Counted from the first letter of the stretch, positions 1 through 8,591 are shown. The stretch is 64,000 bases of DNA from JBGMEA01 sp963674555 (GCA_963674555.1 OY771429.1:496001-560000), one strand, 5' to 3'. Notes: generated from the letters alone by a model not told the origin. A program made the numbers and translations.

Positions 1-1062
1 TCGTTTGCCGGATGCTCTGGCGGATCGGACACATACGAACTTGCTCTTGTGACCGATATCGGAACAATCGATGATAAATCATTCAACCAAGGTGCTTGGG
101 AAGGTTTGGAAGCATATGCTGAAGAAAACTCCATAAGTTACAAGTACTATCAACCGGTTGAACAATCTATGACAGCATACCTGGATGCGATCGATTTGGC
201 TGTTCAAGGCGGCGCAAAAGTGATCGTAACACCCGGATATCTCTTTGAAAATCCGATCCATAAAGCACAAGCTCTTTATCCTGAAGTATCTTTCATATTA
301 TTGGATGGATCACCGCATAACGTAACAGACTGGGGTACGATGGCAACTTATGACGATGCTGCACCTGATTTTACGATCGGTGAGAATACTTACTCTATCT
401 TTTATAAAGAAGAACAAGCCGGATTCCTTGCAGGATATGCAGCAGTTATGGAAGGCTATACAGAGTTAGGATTCATGGGCGGGATCGCTGTTCCAGCGGT
501 CGTACGATATGGATATGGTTTTGTTCAAGGTGCTGACTATGCAGCCAATGAAATGGGTGTTAATGTCAATCTTAAATATTACTACACAGGAACATTCTCG
601 GAATCTCCTGAAGTACAAACAACAGCTGCTAGCTGGTATGCAACCGGAACTGAAGTTATCTTCGCATGCGGCGGAGCTATCGGCAACTCGATCATGGCAG
701 CTGCTGAAGCAAACAACGGAGCTGTTATCGGTGTTGACGTTGACCAATCCAGCGAATCAACAACAGTAATCACATCTGCAATGAAAGGCTTAAAAACATC
801 CGTATATGATGCTCTTACTGCTTACTATGCAGGCACATTCCCGGGCGGAACCAGTGTTTCTCTCGGTGTTGAAGTAGACGGTGTCGCTTTGGCTATGGAA
901 AATTCCACAATGATGAACTTCACAATGGATGATTACGACATGATCTATGCTGCACTCGTTAACGATACTGACGGTATTGCATCGAACATCCTTGATGACA
1001 CATACACAACTGACGTTACTGCTTTGCCGACTATGAATGTAACGGTTACAAGCACAAACTAA
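1..1062 (+). CDS. BMP/PnrA-family substrate-binding lipoprotein (5'-truncated)
   Basis: Solute-binding lipoprotein of an ABC importer of the BMP/Med/PnrA family, whose known members bind purine nucleosides; the substrate here is not proven. The reading frame is open to the first base of the window. Its first codons read S-F-A-G-C-S-G-G, a lipobox whose Cys (codon 5) would be lipidated after signal peptidase II cleavage, so only the start and most of the signal peptide are missing. The GTG at base 49 is not the start. Mature-protein signatures include DIGTIDDKSFNQ and QGGAKVIVTPGY near the N-terminus, followed by the periplasmic-binding fold. ABC ATPase and permease genes do not follow; a strong terminator follows directly, so any partner genes lie elsewhere or upstream. 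Confidence 0.93.
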   Translation, partial: SFAGCSGGSDTYELALVTDIGTIDDKSFNQGAWEGLEAYAEENSISYKYYQPVEQSMTAYLDAIDLAVQGGAKVIVTPGYLFENPIHKAQALYPEVSFILLDGSPHNVTDWGTMATYDDAAPDFTIGENTYSIFYKEEQAGFLAGYAAVMEGYTELGFMGGIAVPAVVRYGYGFVQGADYAANEMGVNVNLKYYYTGTFSESPEVQTTAASWYATGTEVIFACGGAIGNSIMAAAEANNGAVIGVDVDQSSESTTVITSAMKGLKTSVYDALTAYYAGTFPGGTSVSLGVEVDGVALAMENSTMMNFTMDDYDMIYAALVNDTDGIASNILDDTYTTDVTALPTMNVTVTSTN

Positions 1063-1070
1063 GCAAATTA

Positions 1071-1102
1071 AAAATAAGACCGCGCTGCGGTCTTATTTTT
1101 TT
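1071..1102 (+). terminator. Intrinsic terminator of the BMP lipoprotein gene
   Basis: A perfect 13-bp stem (1071-1083 with 1087-1099) closes a 3-nt loop and runs into a T tract. It begins 9 bases after the lipoprotein stop codon. Confidence 0.95.
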
Positions 1103-1116
1103 GCTCACATGAAACA

Positions 1117-1215
1117 AACAAAACAAAAGAGGCTCCCAAATGAGAGCACTCTTTTGCTGCAGTTCATCCCACTTATCCAATAAGCGGAAAGTGGTATTAT
1201 TTTGGGTACCTTTTC
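1117..1215 (-). ncRNA. Probable orphan small RNA of about 100 nt
   Basis: No plausible ORF is present, yet the stretch has its own near-consensus promoter (1222-1250) and ends in an intrinsic-terminator hairpin. The terminator stem pairs 1142-1155 with 1125-1137 (13 bp, one bulged base, 4-nt loop) and is followed by a U-rich tract interrupted by G. Inside, a second hairpin forms around TTCCGCTTAT / ATAAGTGGGA (10 pairs, 3-nt loop). An alternative CCACTT/AAGTGG pairing competes with it. The RNA lies between two genes that face each other, so it is not a leader. I do not recognise it: it lacks the SRP RNA tetraloop motif, the 6S bubble architecture and tmRNA features. Confidence 0.6.
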
Positions 1216-1221
1216 GGAATC

Positions 1222-1250
1222 ATTCTAACATATGCCTAAGTTTAAGTCAA
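1222..1250 (-). promoter_or_regulatory. Promoter of the orphan small RNA
   Basis: On the minus strand, TTGACT (1250-1245) and TAGAAT (1227-1222) are separated by exactly 17 bases. The predicted start is near 1215. Confidence 0.75.
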
Positions 1251-1297
1251 ATTGTTTCCTTGAAATAATCATATATTTTCAAAAAAATGATTTTTAA

Positions 1298-2386
1298 TCA
1301 GAAAGACAATTCATCTATTTTGCCAACGTATTCTTCACTGCACATACCTTGTTCAAAAGTGAACATATGATTCATCATCGAATTGGCGCAATCGATCGCA
1401 AAGAATGCAAATGGACAACCGCTGCCTTCCCCGAGTCTCATGTGTAAGTTAAACATCGGTTCCAAATTCATTTCATTCATGATCGCTTGATATCCGATCT
1501 CTTCTGTTATGTGAGATTCGATCATATAAGCTTTCACTTTGTCCTGTAATCTGTACGCGATCAAAGCGGCAGCTGAACTGATATATCCGTCGATCACAAC
1601 AGGCACTTTATAATAGGCACTTCCCAGAAATACTCCTACCAATCCTGCGATATCAAGTCCGCCTACTTTTGCCAATACATCGATCGGATCTGTGGGATCG
1701 GGTTGATTTATTTCAAGCGCCTGTTTCAGTAAAGCGATCTTGTTCTCATATGCTTCATCTGTCAATCCCGCACCTCTGCCTACTGCTTGCGACACTTCGG
1801 TATCCGTTAATGCGCACACCACAGCAGTACTGCTTGAAGTATTCCCTATTCCCATTTCACCGGTACCAATGACTTGGTAGCCTTTATCCACCGCATCTTT
1901 GACGGCTTCTATCCCTACCAAGATCGCTTCCAAAGCTTCTTCGTAAGTCATAGCAGGGCCTTCAGAAAAATCATCCGTGCCTCTTTTCACTTTCTTGTCG
2001 ATAACAGCTTTATCAGTAATATCCGCATCAACTCCAACATCATAAATGATCAAATCGGCATTAGCGGCACGCGCAAAGACGCCTACCCCTGTTACCAAAC
2101 TCGAAAAACACTCTGTCATGGTTTTGGTTATTTCTTTCGGTGCTGATGACACACCTTTCGCTGTAATCCCATTATCCGCACTCATCATAATGATGCATTT
2201 CTTTTTCATATCATTTTTTACTTTGCCTGTGATTGATGCGAGTTGTATCGCAACATTTTCGATCCGACCGAGACTCATCGGTATTTTCAATAAAGCCATA
2301 TTATATTCTTCCGCTTGTTGTTTGGCTTCCTGATCGATATCGGTTATGCCCTCGACATACGTCATTACAGTTTCTTTTAAATTCAT
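1298..2386 (-). CDS. cobT: Nicotinate-nucleotide-dimethylbenzimidazole phosphoribosyltransferase
   Basis: CobT transfers phosphoribose from nicotinate mononucleotide to a lower-ligand base (dimethylbenzimidazole or a related base), giving the alpha-riboside phosphate used in late cobamide assembly. At 362 aa it has the usual length. Conserved stretches include MMSADNGITAKGVS (substrate loop), GTGEMGIGNTSSSTA and, near the C-terminus, RLGEGSGCP, which carries the catalytic-base Glu. It stands alone, without cobU, cobS or cobC beside it. A cobalamin riboswitch with a terminator precedes it, so it should be shut off when adenosylcobalamin is plentiful. The corrinoid is probably needed by the acetyl-CoA synthase pathway encoded 36 kb away. 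Confidence 0.95.
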   Translation of the reverse strand: MNLKETVMTYVEGITDIDQEAKQQAEEYNMALLKIPMSLGRIENVAIQLASITGKVKNDMKKKCIIMMSADNGITAKGVSSAPKEITKTMTECFSSLVTGVGVFARAANADLIIYDVGVDADITDKAVIDKKVKRGTDDFSEGPAMTYEEALEAILVGIEAVKDAVDKGYQVIGTGEMGIGNTSSSTAVVCALTDTEVSQAVGRGAGLTDEAYENKIALLKQALEINQPDPTDPIDVLAKVGGLDIAGLVGVFLGSAYYKVPVVIDGYISSAAALIAYRLQDKVKAYMIESHITEEIGYQAIMNEMNLEPMFNLHMRLGEGSGCPFAFFAIDCANSMMNHMFTFEQGMCSEEYVGKIDELSF

Positions 2387-2402
2387 TTCTACCTCTCATT
2401 AA

Positions 2403-2446
2403 TATTTTTTTAAAAAAAAGCTTATGGATTAAAATCCATAAGCTTT
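2403..2446 (-). terminator. Riboswitch expression-platform terminator before cobT
   Basis: A perfect hairpin (2433-2446 with 2417-2430) is followed on the minus strand by a run of U. It sits between the cobalamin aptamer and the cobT start, the arrangement of a transcription-terminating OFF switch. Confidence 0.9.
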
Positions 2447-2469
2447 ACCTTTACTTAATTGTACATACA

Positions 2470-2625
2470 CTTTAGGCAGGTCTCCTGACTCAGCTTCATC
2501 GGATGACATACACCTTCCCGTCTCCGGTGGTAAACGTATATCCCTCAACCTTACAGTGGTGGGTCCGTTCGAGATTTACACTCGATTCCCTATTATCCCT
2601 ATCACAGGCACCTAAGATGCTTCTA
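2470..2625 (-). promoter_or_regulatory. Cobalamin riboswitch
   Basis: Read on the minus strand, the aptamer shows the 5' AGGTGCC element, the central GGGAA and CCACTG elements, a GGGAAGG segment, GATGA, and the 3' B12 box GTCAGGAGACCTGCC (about 2489-2475). Order and spacing match the cobalamin aptamer class. A terminator follows, and the only downstream gene is cobT. Confidence 0.95.
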
Positions 2626-2639
2626 TTTAATTTAGTTGA

Positions 2640-2668
2640 ATTATACATAATAAGCAATCAGTTGTCAA
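2640..2668 (-). promoter_or_regulatory. Consensus promoter of the cobalamin riboswitch/cobT transcript
   Basis: TTGACA (2668-2663) and TATAAT (2645-2640) on the minus strand are separated by 17 bases, a full consensus match. The -35 box lies inside the last codons of the upstream TIM-barrel gene. Confidence 0.85.
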
Positions 2669-3635
2669 GGACTTCGGATTGTATTTTGATATACTGCTCC
2701 AATTGATCAAGGCTCGATGCTAAAAACTCAAAAACGACATGAGAAGGATTTGCTTGTTTTAAAACATCATTGATACTGTTATCGTAAAAAGGAACATGCA
2801 GATCGATATTTCTTACTTGTTCACGCGCGGACATCAAACGTTCAAATACATCATCTTGTTGTTTAAACAATTCAAAAGCATCACTATGGTCTTTGTTTAA
2901 ATGCTCGCTGCTTAGCGCGCTGTTAAGATGCACTGCTTTTATATCCTCTTTCAATTCACGTAAATTTTCTAACCGTTTATTGATCGCAATAGTCGCTTCT
3001 CGTTCGGTTTGTATAGTTCCAATATCTGCCATCATATGACCTATATCAAGCACAAAGCCTTTTCGCGAATGAGAGATGCCCTCAATAAAATTTCTTGATA
3101 ATTCATAATCATCCAATCGCAAACCCGGCCACCAGAGATTTTCAAACAATAAATCGAACGGATGATTTTGGCAGAACACTTTATTGATAAGTTCAGTACT
3201 TGTTTCCAACACTTCTTGATCATTATGTCTAAAAGGATTGATATAAAAAACTTCGTCTAATCCTATATCCGCAACATGATACACTGCATAATCAACATCA
3301 AGTTTTTCACAATAATCGATTTCTTTCAGATATCTCTCATTGGTTTTTTGTTCCCAATCATATCCGAAATAAGCCTCTGCGTTTTCGTAACTTCCATACT
3401 GACGTATCAAATTTACTTTGTCTTGCTTGTAGTATTCCATCCATGTCGGTGCATAATGCAAATGCACACCGAGCACCAAGTCTTTAGGTATGCATGATAT
3501 ATCGGGATCTTGATCGAATAAGATCTCGATACCGTCCAGATTATTTCTGATGAGAAATTTTTCAACATTTTTAAAATCATTGTCAAACCAAGACATCACG
3601 ATAGGATAATACGACAAATTAAAAAGTCTTTTCAT
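2658..3635 (-). CDS. TIM-barrel protein of the AP endonuclease 2/xylose isomerase-like fold, function unknown
   Basis: This 325-aa protein has the beta/alpha pattern of sugar-phosphate isomerase/epimerase-like TIM barrels. Candidate metal ligands in typical strand-end positions are the Glu of LLFENLWW, Asp and His of VLDIGHM, His of AVHLN and the Glu of VVFEF near the C-terminus, which suggests a divalent-metal enzyme. The substrate is unknown. A GGAAGG ribosome site precedes the start. The gene is upstream of, and outside, the cobalamin riboswitch, so the link to cobT may be positional only. A role in cobamide or sugar metabolism would be a guess. Confidence 0.7.
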   Translation of the reverse strand: MKRLFNLSYYPIVMSWFDNDFKNVEKFLIRNNLDGIEILFDQDPDISCIPKDLVLGVHLHYAPTWMEYYKQDKVNLIRQYGSYENAEAYFGYDWEQKTNERYLKEIDYCEKLDVDYAVYHVADIGLDEVFYINPFRHNDQEVLETSTELINKVFCQNHPFDLLFENLWWPGLRLDDYELSRNFIEGISHSRKGFVLDIGHMMADIGTIQTEREATIAINKRLENLRELKEDIKAVHLNSALSSEHLNKDHSDAFELFKQQDDVFERLMSAREQVRNIDLHVPFYDNSINDVLKQANPSHVVFEFLASSLDQLEQYIKIQSEVLDN

Positions 3636-3683
3636 TGATACCTTCCGTTAAGTTTTAATGTACACTGAAGTTTATTGTAACAT

Positions 3684-3721
3684 AAAGAATCGGTTTACAG
3701 ATATCTGTAAACCGATTCTTT
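3684..3721 (-). terminator. Terminator of the clpC operon
   Basis: A perfect 38-bp palindrome (19-bp arms) begins 10 bases after the clpC stop. The U tract that follows on the minus strand is weak (TTTATGTT). Confidence 0.75.
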
Positions 3722-3730
3722 TGATAATTC

Positions 3731-6199
3731 TTATTCTGTTTCAACTGTTTGTGTAAAAACGACTTTTCCGTCTAACACATCTACAACGGCTTTGTGGCCC
3801 GGTGCAAGATTGCCTTTCAACATCTCTTCACTCATGTTGTCTTCGATCTCTCTTTGTATCGTACGTTTCAAAGGTCTGGCTCCGTACTCAAGGTTTGTGC
3901 CCGTCTTTGCAATATGCTCTTTCAAAGCATCCGTAAAAGTAAGATCGATATCTAAACTTGAAGCGCGTTTTGCGAACTGTCCAAGTAAGACTTCTATGAT
4001 CTTTTGGATATGTGCATCATCCAATTTATGGAAAACAATGATCTCATCTAAACGATTCAAAAATTCAGGTTTGAATGCTCTGCGCAATTCATTCATCAAA
4101 ACATCTTTCATGCGCACATATTCGCTATCTTCGTTTACGGTATCATTGAAACCCAACACGCTTTGTTTTTTGATCAAGTTCGCACCGACGTTAGATGTCA
4201 TGATCACGATCGTGTTCTTGAAATCTACCGTCCTGCCTTGTCCGTCTGTGATCCTGCCGTCATCCAATATCTGCAGAAGCACGTTGAAGACATCCGGATG
4301 AGCTTTCTCGATTTCATCAAGCAATATCACACTGTATGGTTTACGCCTGACTTTCTCAGTCAACTGCCCACCTTCATCATACCCGACATATCCCGGAGGA
4401 GCTCCGATCAATCGCGCGACTGTGTGTTTTTCCATATATTCAGACATATCAAAACGTATGATAGCATCTTCTTGTCCAAACACGGCTTCAGCCAAAGCTT
4501 TTGAAAGCTCTGTTTTCCCGACACCTGTCGGTCCAAGGAAGATAAATGATCCTATGGGTCTATCCGGATCTTTCAAGCCTACACGAGAACGCCTGACAGC
4601 CTTTGCAACCGCCGTTACAGCTTCATCTTGACCTATGACCCTTGCATGAAGGATCTCTTCTAATTTGAGCAATTTATCGCTTTCTTCCTGTTGCAACTTC
4701 CTAACAGGAATGTTTGTCCAATCCGCAAGGATCGATGCTATTTCATCTTCGGTAACCTTTGTGGAATTACTGATAGAGTTATTCGTACTCCATTCGTTTT
4801 TGATCTCAGCGAGCCTTTCTCTTGTTTCTTTTTGTCTGTCTCGAACTTCAGCTGCTTTCTCATAGTCCTGCATCTTGATAAAGTCGACCTTTTCTTTTTC
4901 TAATTGATCGATTTCTTTCTCAAGATCATTAACCTCCTGCGGCGCAGTCAATTGACCCATTCGCACTTTGGAGGCTGCTTCGTCCATTAAGTCGATAGCT
5001 TTATCCGGTAAAAATCTATCCGTAAGATAACGGGAAGACAATTCCACAGCTGCTACGATCGCATCGTCTGTTATTTCCAATTTATGATGCGCCTCATATT
5101 TGTCTCTGAGTCCCATCAATATTTTGATCGCTTCTTCTTCAGTAGGTTCCTCTACCTTTACAGGTTGGAATCTACGTTCCAATGCAGCGTCTTTTTCTAT
5201 ATATTTTCGATATTCATCCAATGTAGTGGCACCGATCGCTTGGATCTCTCCGCGCGCAAGAGACGGTTTTAAAATATTAGCTGCATCCATAGCGCCTTCT
5301 GCGGCTCCGGCTCCTATGATCGTATGCAATTCATCAATGAACAATATCACGTCTTTATTGCGTTTGATCTCATCGACGGTTTCTTTCAATCGCTCTTCAA
5401 ATTCACCTCTGTACTTTGTACCTGCGATCATTCCGGATAGATCGAGTGTAACCACTTTCTTGTGTTTTACAGTTTCGGGAACATTTCCTTCAATGATACG
5501 CAATGCAAGACCTTCGGCTATCGCTGTCTTACCCACGCCAGGTTCACCGATCAAACAAGGGTTATTCTTTGTCCTCCTTGAAAGGATCTGTATTACTCTG
5601 TCGATTTCTTTTTCTCGTCCGACAACCGGATCCAATAAATTTTCTTGTGCCATTTGTGTCAGATCTTTACCGTATTTTTCGATCATCTTGCCTTGTTTCT
5701 GAGGTGGTCCACCTTCTTGTTTTTGTTCAGCTTGAAATTCTGCGGCTGCAGGATTTTTACTGAGTATATTGACAATCATTTTCTTGACATACTGAAAATT
5801 CAATCCCGCTTTATTCAGAACCTTAGCGCCGATCCCTTCCCCTTCTTTTAACATTCCGAGAAGTAAATGCTCAGGGCCTATGTATTTTTGCGACATCATA
5901 TTCGCTTCCAATACAGCAAATTCCGCCACACTTTTCATACGGACACTGTACGGCAAGCGATAATCCGCTTCGATCGGATCGAGTTTTTCACCGATCTCGA
6001 TTACGTTTTCTTTTACAAAATCATAAGTAACACCTAAAGCATCTAATGCTTGTGCTGCTATATTATCTTTATGTTTTAAGATCGATAACAGCAAATGCTC
6101 CGTACCGATAAAATTATGTCCCAACTCTTTTGCTTCTATTTGCGTCAAATTGAACATGATGTCCTGTGTTTTGGGTGTGTATCTTTCAAATCCAGCCAT
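3731..6199 (-). CDS. clpC: Clp protease ATP-binding subunit ClpC
   Basis: AAA+ unfoldase that, with ClpP, degrades aggregated and phosphoarginine-tagged proteins. At 822 aa it shows the full ClpC layout. There are two Clp-N repeats (about 1-145). Nucleotide domain 1 has Walker A GEPGVGKT near 218. A UVR-containing middle segment lies around 420-460 (QDYEKAAEVRDRQ), the McsB/McsA interaction region in known ClpC. Nucleotide domain 2 has GPTGVGKT near 560 and is followed by a C-terminal D2-small domain. It is the last gene of the transposase-like/mcsA/mcsB/clpC operon and lies 4 bases after mcsB. clpP is not in the window. Confidence 0.98.
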   Translation of the reverse strand: MAGFERYTPKTQDIMFNLTQIEAKELGHNFIGTEHLLLSILKHKDNIAAQALDALGVTYDFVKENVIEIGEKLDPIEADYRLPYSVRMKSVAEFAVLEANMMSQKYIGPEHLLLGMLKEGEGIGAKVLNKAGLNFQYVKKMIVNILSKNPAAAEFQAEQKQEGGPPQKQGKMIEKYGKDLTQMAQENLLDPVVGREKEIDRVIQILSRRTKNNPCLIGEPGVGKTAIAEGLALRIIEGNVPETVKHKKVVTLDLSGMIAGTKYRGEFEERLKETVDEIKRNKDVILFIDELHTIIGAGAAEGAMDAANILKPSLARGEIQAIGATTLDEYRKYIEKDAALERRFQPVKVEEPTEEEAIKILMGLRDKYEAHHKLEITDDAIVAAVELSSRYLTDRFLPDKAIDLMDEAASKVRMGQLTAPQEVNDLEKEIDQLEKEKVDFIKMQDYEKAAEVRDRQKETRERLAEIKNEWSTNNSISNSTKVTEDEIASILADWTNIPVRKLQQEESDKLLKLEEILHARVIGQDEAVTAVAKAVRRSRVGLKDPDRPIGSFIFLGPTGVGKTELSKALAEAVFGQEDAIIRFDMSEYMEKHTVARLIGAPPGYVGYDEGGQLTEKVRRKPYSVILLDEIEKAHPDVFNVLLQILDDGRITDGQGRTVDFKNTIVIMTSNVGANLIKKQSVLGFNDTVNEDSEYVRMKDVLMNELRRAFKPEFLNRLDEIIVFHKLDDAHIQKIIEVLLGQFAKRASSLDIDLTFTDALKEHIAKTGTNLEYGARPLKRTIQREIEDNMSEEMLKGNLAPGHKAVVDVLDGKVVFTQTVETE

Positions 6200-6203
6200 G
6201 TTA

Positions 6204-7238
6204 TTAGTCCTCCATCAATTTCTTATTGTATAACATATCTTTTATATATTCCGCTCTGCGGATCTCTCTGCTTTTTACATCACCGACCGCACTGTGTTCC
6301 AGTGCTAAAGTAGCCGGTTGTATATTGATCATCAGTTGATTTAAAATATCAACCGGGATATTTTCGATAATATTGATATCTACGCCCATCCTTAGGAGAG
6401 ACAACAACTTCATCGCTTCTTTTGTCGTTATCATATGTGCGTTAGTCAAAATACCGTACGCTCTGCTTATGCTGTCTTTTAACTGATCTTCGTTTTCTAT
6501 CAGCAAATTATTCCTTGCCGAACGCTCCATTTTAATAATTTCTTTGGTTACCGCATGGATATTCTTAATAATCTCATCTTCGCTTAAACCCAATGAATTT
6601 TGATTCGAGATCTGGAAAAGATCTCCAAGCGCACTGCTTCCTTCTCCGTAAATACCTCTTACAGCCAGACCATATTTGTTTGCCATGCTAACGATGATCC
6701 CCAATTCGGATTTTAATATTATCGCGGGAATATGTAGCATGACACCTGCCCGCATAGCAGTACCGAGATTTGTCGGGCAACAAGTCGCGAAGCCGTATTT
6801 ATCATTGAATGCGTAATCTACTGTTTGTTGGATCATTTCATCGATCTCATTCGCGATATCAAACGCTTCATGAAGTGTGAAACCCGGAAGTATACATTGC
6901 AATCTTATATGATCTTCTTCATTGATCATAATAGAAAGTGTTTGATCTTCGTTGATGACGACTCCCGCGTTTGAATATTTACCTAGATCGGGACTGATCA
7001 AATGTCTCTCTACAAAAGAAAGTCTTTGCTGCTCAGTTAAGTTATCCAAATCTGTGTAATGAAATCCGTATCCCGCTAATGCTTCGTTTCCGAGCAAAGC
7101 ATGCTTTACTTGCTCATTCACTTCAGCTGTGATCTCATCGCTTGCACGAGCCGGAAAAGGAAGACTCATGACATTTCTTGCGAGTCTGATCCTTGTCGAA
7201 ATCGCTATATCATTAACGTATTTATTTTTCTCGCTCAT
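6204..7238 (-). CDS. mcsB: Protein arginine kinase McsB
   Basis: Phosphorylates arginines on misfolded proteins, marking them for ClpCP; in Bacillus it also inactivates the repressor CtsR. The 344-aa length is typical. The guanido-kinase fold shows STRIRLARN near the N-terminus (nucleotide-binding arginines) and CPTNLGTAMRAGVM in the catalytic loop. It lies 12 bases after mcsA and 4 bases before clpC, so the three are cotranscribed. No ctsR is present in the operon, which removes one classical McsB target from this locus. Confidence 0.97.
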   Translation of the reverse strand: MSEKNKYVNDIAISTRIRLARNVMSLPFPARASDEITAEVNEQVKHALLGNEALAGYGFHYTDLDNLTEQQRLSFVERHLISPDLGKYSNAGVVINEDQTLSIMINEEDHIRLQCILPGFTLHEAFDIANEIDEMIQQTVDYAFNDKYGFATCCPTNLGTAMRAGVMLHIPAIILKSELGIIVSMANKYGLAVRGIYGEGSSALGDLFQISNQNSLGLSEDEIIKNIHAVTKEIIKMERSARNNLLIENEDQLKDSISRAYGILTNAHMITTKEAMKLLSLLRMGVDINIIENIPVDILNQLMINIQPATLALEHSAVGDVKSREIRRAEYIKDMLYNKKLMED

Positions 7239-7250
7239 TGTGCAGCCTCT

Positions 7251-7775
7251 TTACTCTTTTGTTTCAGGTTCATTTTCGTTTGTTTGTTTTAATAATCTTA
7301 TGATATCGCGGTACTCCGCAGCAAGTTCGTAATTTTCAGTTCGGATCGCTTCATCCAATTTTTGCTGAATTTCGGATATCTCTCTTTTGATTTTAAGTGC
7401 TTGCCCACCGGTTTTAGCGATTTTACCAGTATGTACCGTTCTTCCATGTATCCGTTTAATTAGTGGTTCCAATGTATCCGCAAAGGTCTCATAACAAACA
7501 TCACATCCGAGCCTACCTGTTTTTTTCAGCTCTGCAGATGTTTGACCGCAATTCGGACAAACCAATTCAAGTGTTTCGTTTTCTACGTTTTCATCTTCAA
7601 CGTTACTTTCAATATTTAAAAACTCGTCGATCAATCCTGATACGTTCACTTGATAGCTTTCTAAAGCTTCTTTGCTTGCGCATCTTTCACATAAGTGCAT
7701 TTCCGTTTTAACGCCATTGATTATCTTCGTAAATTGAACAACTGCTTCTTTTTCATTACATTTTTGGCAAATCAT
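7251..7775 (-). CDS. mcsA: McsA, zinc-finger activator of McsB
   Basis: Adaptor that activates McsB kinase. From the ATG at 7775 the protein is 174 aa and starts MICQKCNEK. This start has GGAGAG 8 bases upstream; the longer frame to 7829 adds 18 non-homologous residues. Two zinc-binding CxxC pairs lie in the first 35 residues (CQKC, CERC) and two more in the middle (CPNC, CDVC). The C-terminus carries a UVR motif (ENYELAAEYRD), matching the one in ClpC. Its start lies inside the 3' end of the upstream transposase-like gene (20-base overlap), which suggests translational coupling. Confidence 0.95.
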   Translation of the reverse strand: MICQKCNEKEAVVQFTKIINGVKTEMHLCERCASKEALESYQVNVSGLIDEFLNIESNVEDENVENETLELVCPNCGQTSAELKKTGRLGCDVCYETFADTLEPLIKRIHGRTVHTGKIAKTGGQALKIKREISEIQQKLDEAIRTENYELAAEYRDIIRLLKQTNENEPETKE

Positions 7776-8568
7776 CGTTACTCTCCATTTGATTGATGAT
7801 CTTGTAAACTTCTCCGCGATTGATATCAAGTAAGCCCGATATCTTTCGAATAGAATATCCCGTATTCTTTCGGATCATAATCACCAATGTTTCCTTATAA
7901 TCAGCATACTCTTTTTGTTTGATTTTTTCAATCGTCAGCTGGTGCCTCCTTAAAAAGTGCTGTATGCTCTGTTTTGTTATCTTATTTATATTTGCATAAC
8001 ATTCATCGTAATAAAATGCATCGGTTAGATCAAAAATCGGATGTGAAAAATCCAATATATCCTCAAGTGCTATTTCTTCAAATTGAAAAAGATCGTTTCT
8101 TGCAAATCGCTTATCTTCTCTATTATGCTTTCGATACAAATTGTAAGATGAATATAGATACGACTTAGGATGTTCGCATATGCCTTCTATTACCGGATTA
8201 TTATGAATATATGTTATAACTGATTTGATCTCGGAATCATTTTCTATTGCTTTACTTTTATATCGATCTTGAAAAACATGACCGCATCTTTGATATTTTT
8301 TATTAAAGTACAATGCATAGGTCGTATTAATTTTTTTCATAATATTGGGCAATTCTTCATTTTTGGGACGAATGAGTAAATTAGCGCGGTTATCTAAAAT
8401 GCAGTACGCATAAAAATCATATGCATTATCACTACTCTTTTCAAATAGTATATCGACCATCATTTGTTTATCGTCATCGTCTATGAAAATTGCTTCGTTG
8501 TTATTACCGTTTATCAAAACATGATAGATGTTCAACGGTGATGTTGATCGTTCAGCTCTCGGAGACAT
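7756..8568 (-). CDS. Catalytically dead Y1/RAYT transposase-like protein with C-terminal HTH, in the ctsR position
   Basis: A 270-aa member of the IS200-like/REP-associated tyrosine transposase family. The N-terminal IYHV, IFxDDDDK and AYC blocks, the central RCGHVFQDRYKS and the tyrosine block YIHNNPV (Tyr about 120) are all family signatures. The HUH site, normally N-H-x-H-LLI, reads DNRANLLI (about 59-66): both metal-binding His are gone, so strand cleavage is not expected. The C-terminus (about 233-265) contains a helix-turn-helix (SIRKISGLLDINRGEVYKII). No terminal repeats or target duplications flank it. The ATG at 8568 has AGGAGG 9 bases upstream. It is the first gene of the mcsA-mcsB-clpC operon and overlaps mcsA by 20 bases. 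I infer domestication as a DNA-binding protein, possibly the operon's regulator. Confidence 0.85.
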   Translation of the reverse strand: MSPRAERSTSPLNIYHVLINGNNNEAIFIDDDDKQMMVDILFEKSSDNAYDFYAYCILDNRANLLIRPKNEELPNIMKKINTTYALYFNKKYQRCGHVFQDRYKSKAIENDSEIKSVITYIHNNPVIEGICEHPKSYLYSSYNLYRKHNREDKRFARNDLFQFEEIALEDILDFSHPIFDLTDAFYYDECYANINKITKQSIQHFLRRHQLTIEKIKQKEYADYKETLVIMIRKNTGYSIRKISGLLDINRGEVYKIINQMESNDDLPKM

Positions 8569-8591
8569 ACATACCAACCTCCTGTATAAAA

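Noticed and set aside
1117..1215. 6S RNA, SRP RNA or T-box leader
   Set aside because: Too short and without the 6S central bubble; no SRP GGAAG...AGCAG loop; no T-box specifier or TGG-ACC core, and no gene follows on the same strand.
5100..5702. 200-codon plus-strand frame opposite clpC
   Set aside because: It is the antisense shadow of the highly conserved clpC and has no ribosome site or recognisable domain. The same holds for the long frames opposite rny (53456-54043), hslU (21495-21977) and smc.
7756..8568. Active insertion sequence
   Set aside because: Both HUH histidines are lost, no terminal hairpins or flanking repeats are visible, and the gene is wired into the mcsA operon by overlap.
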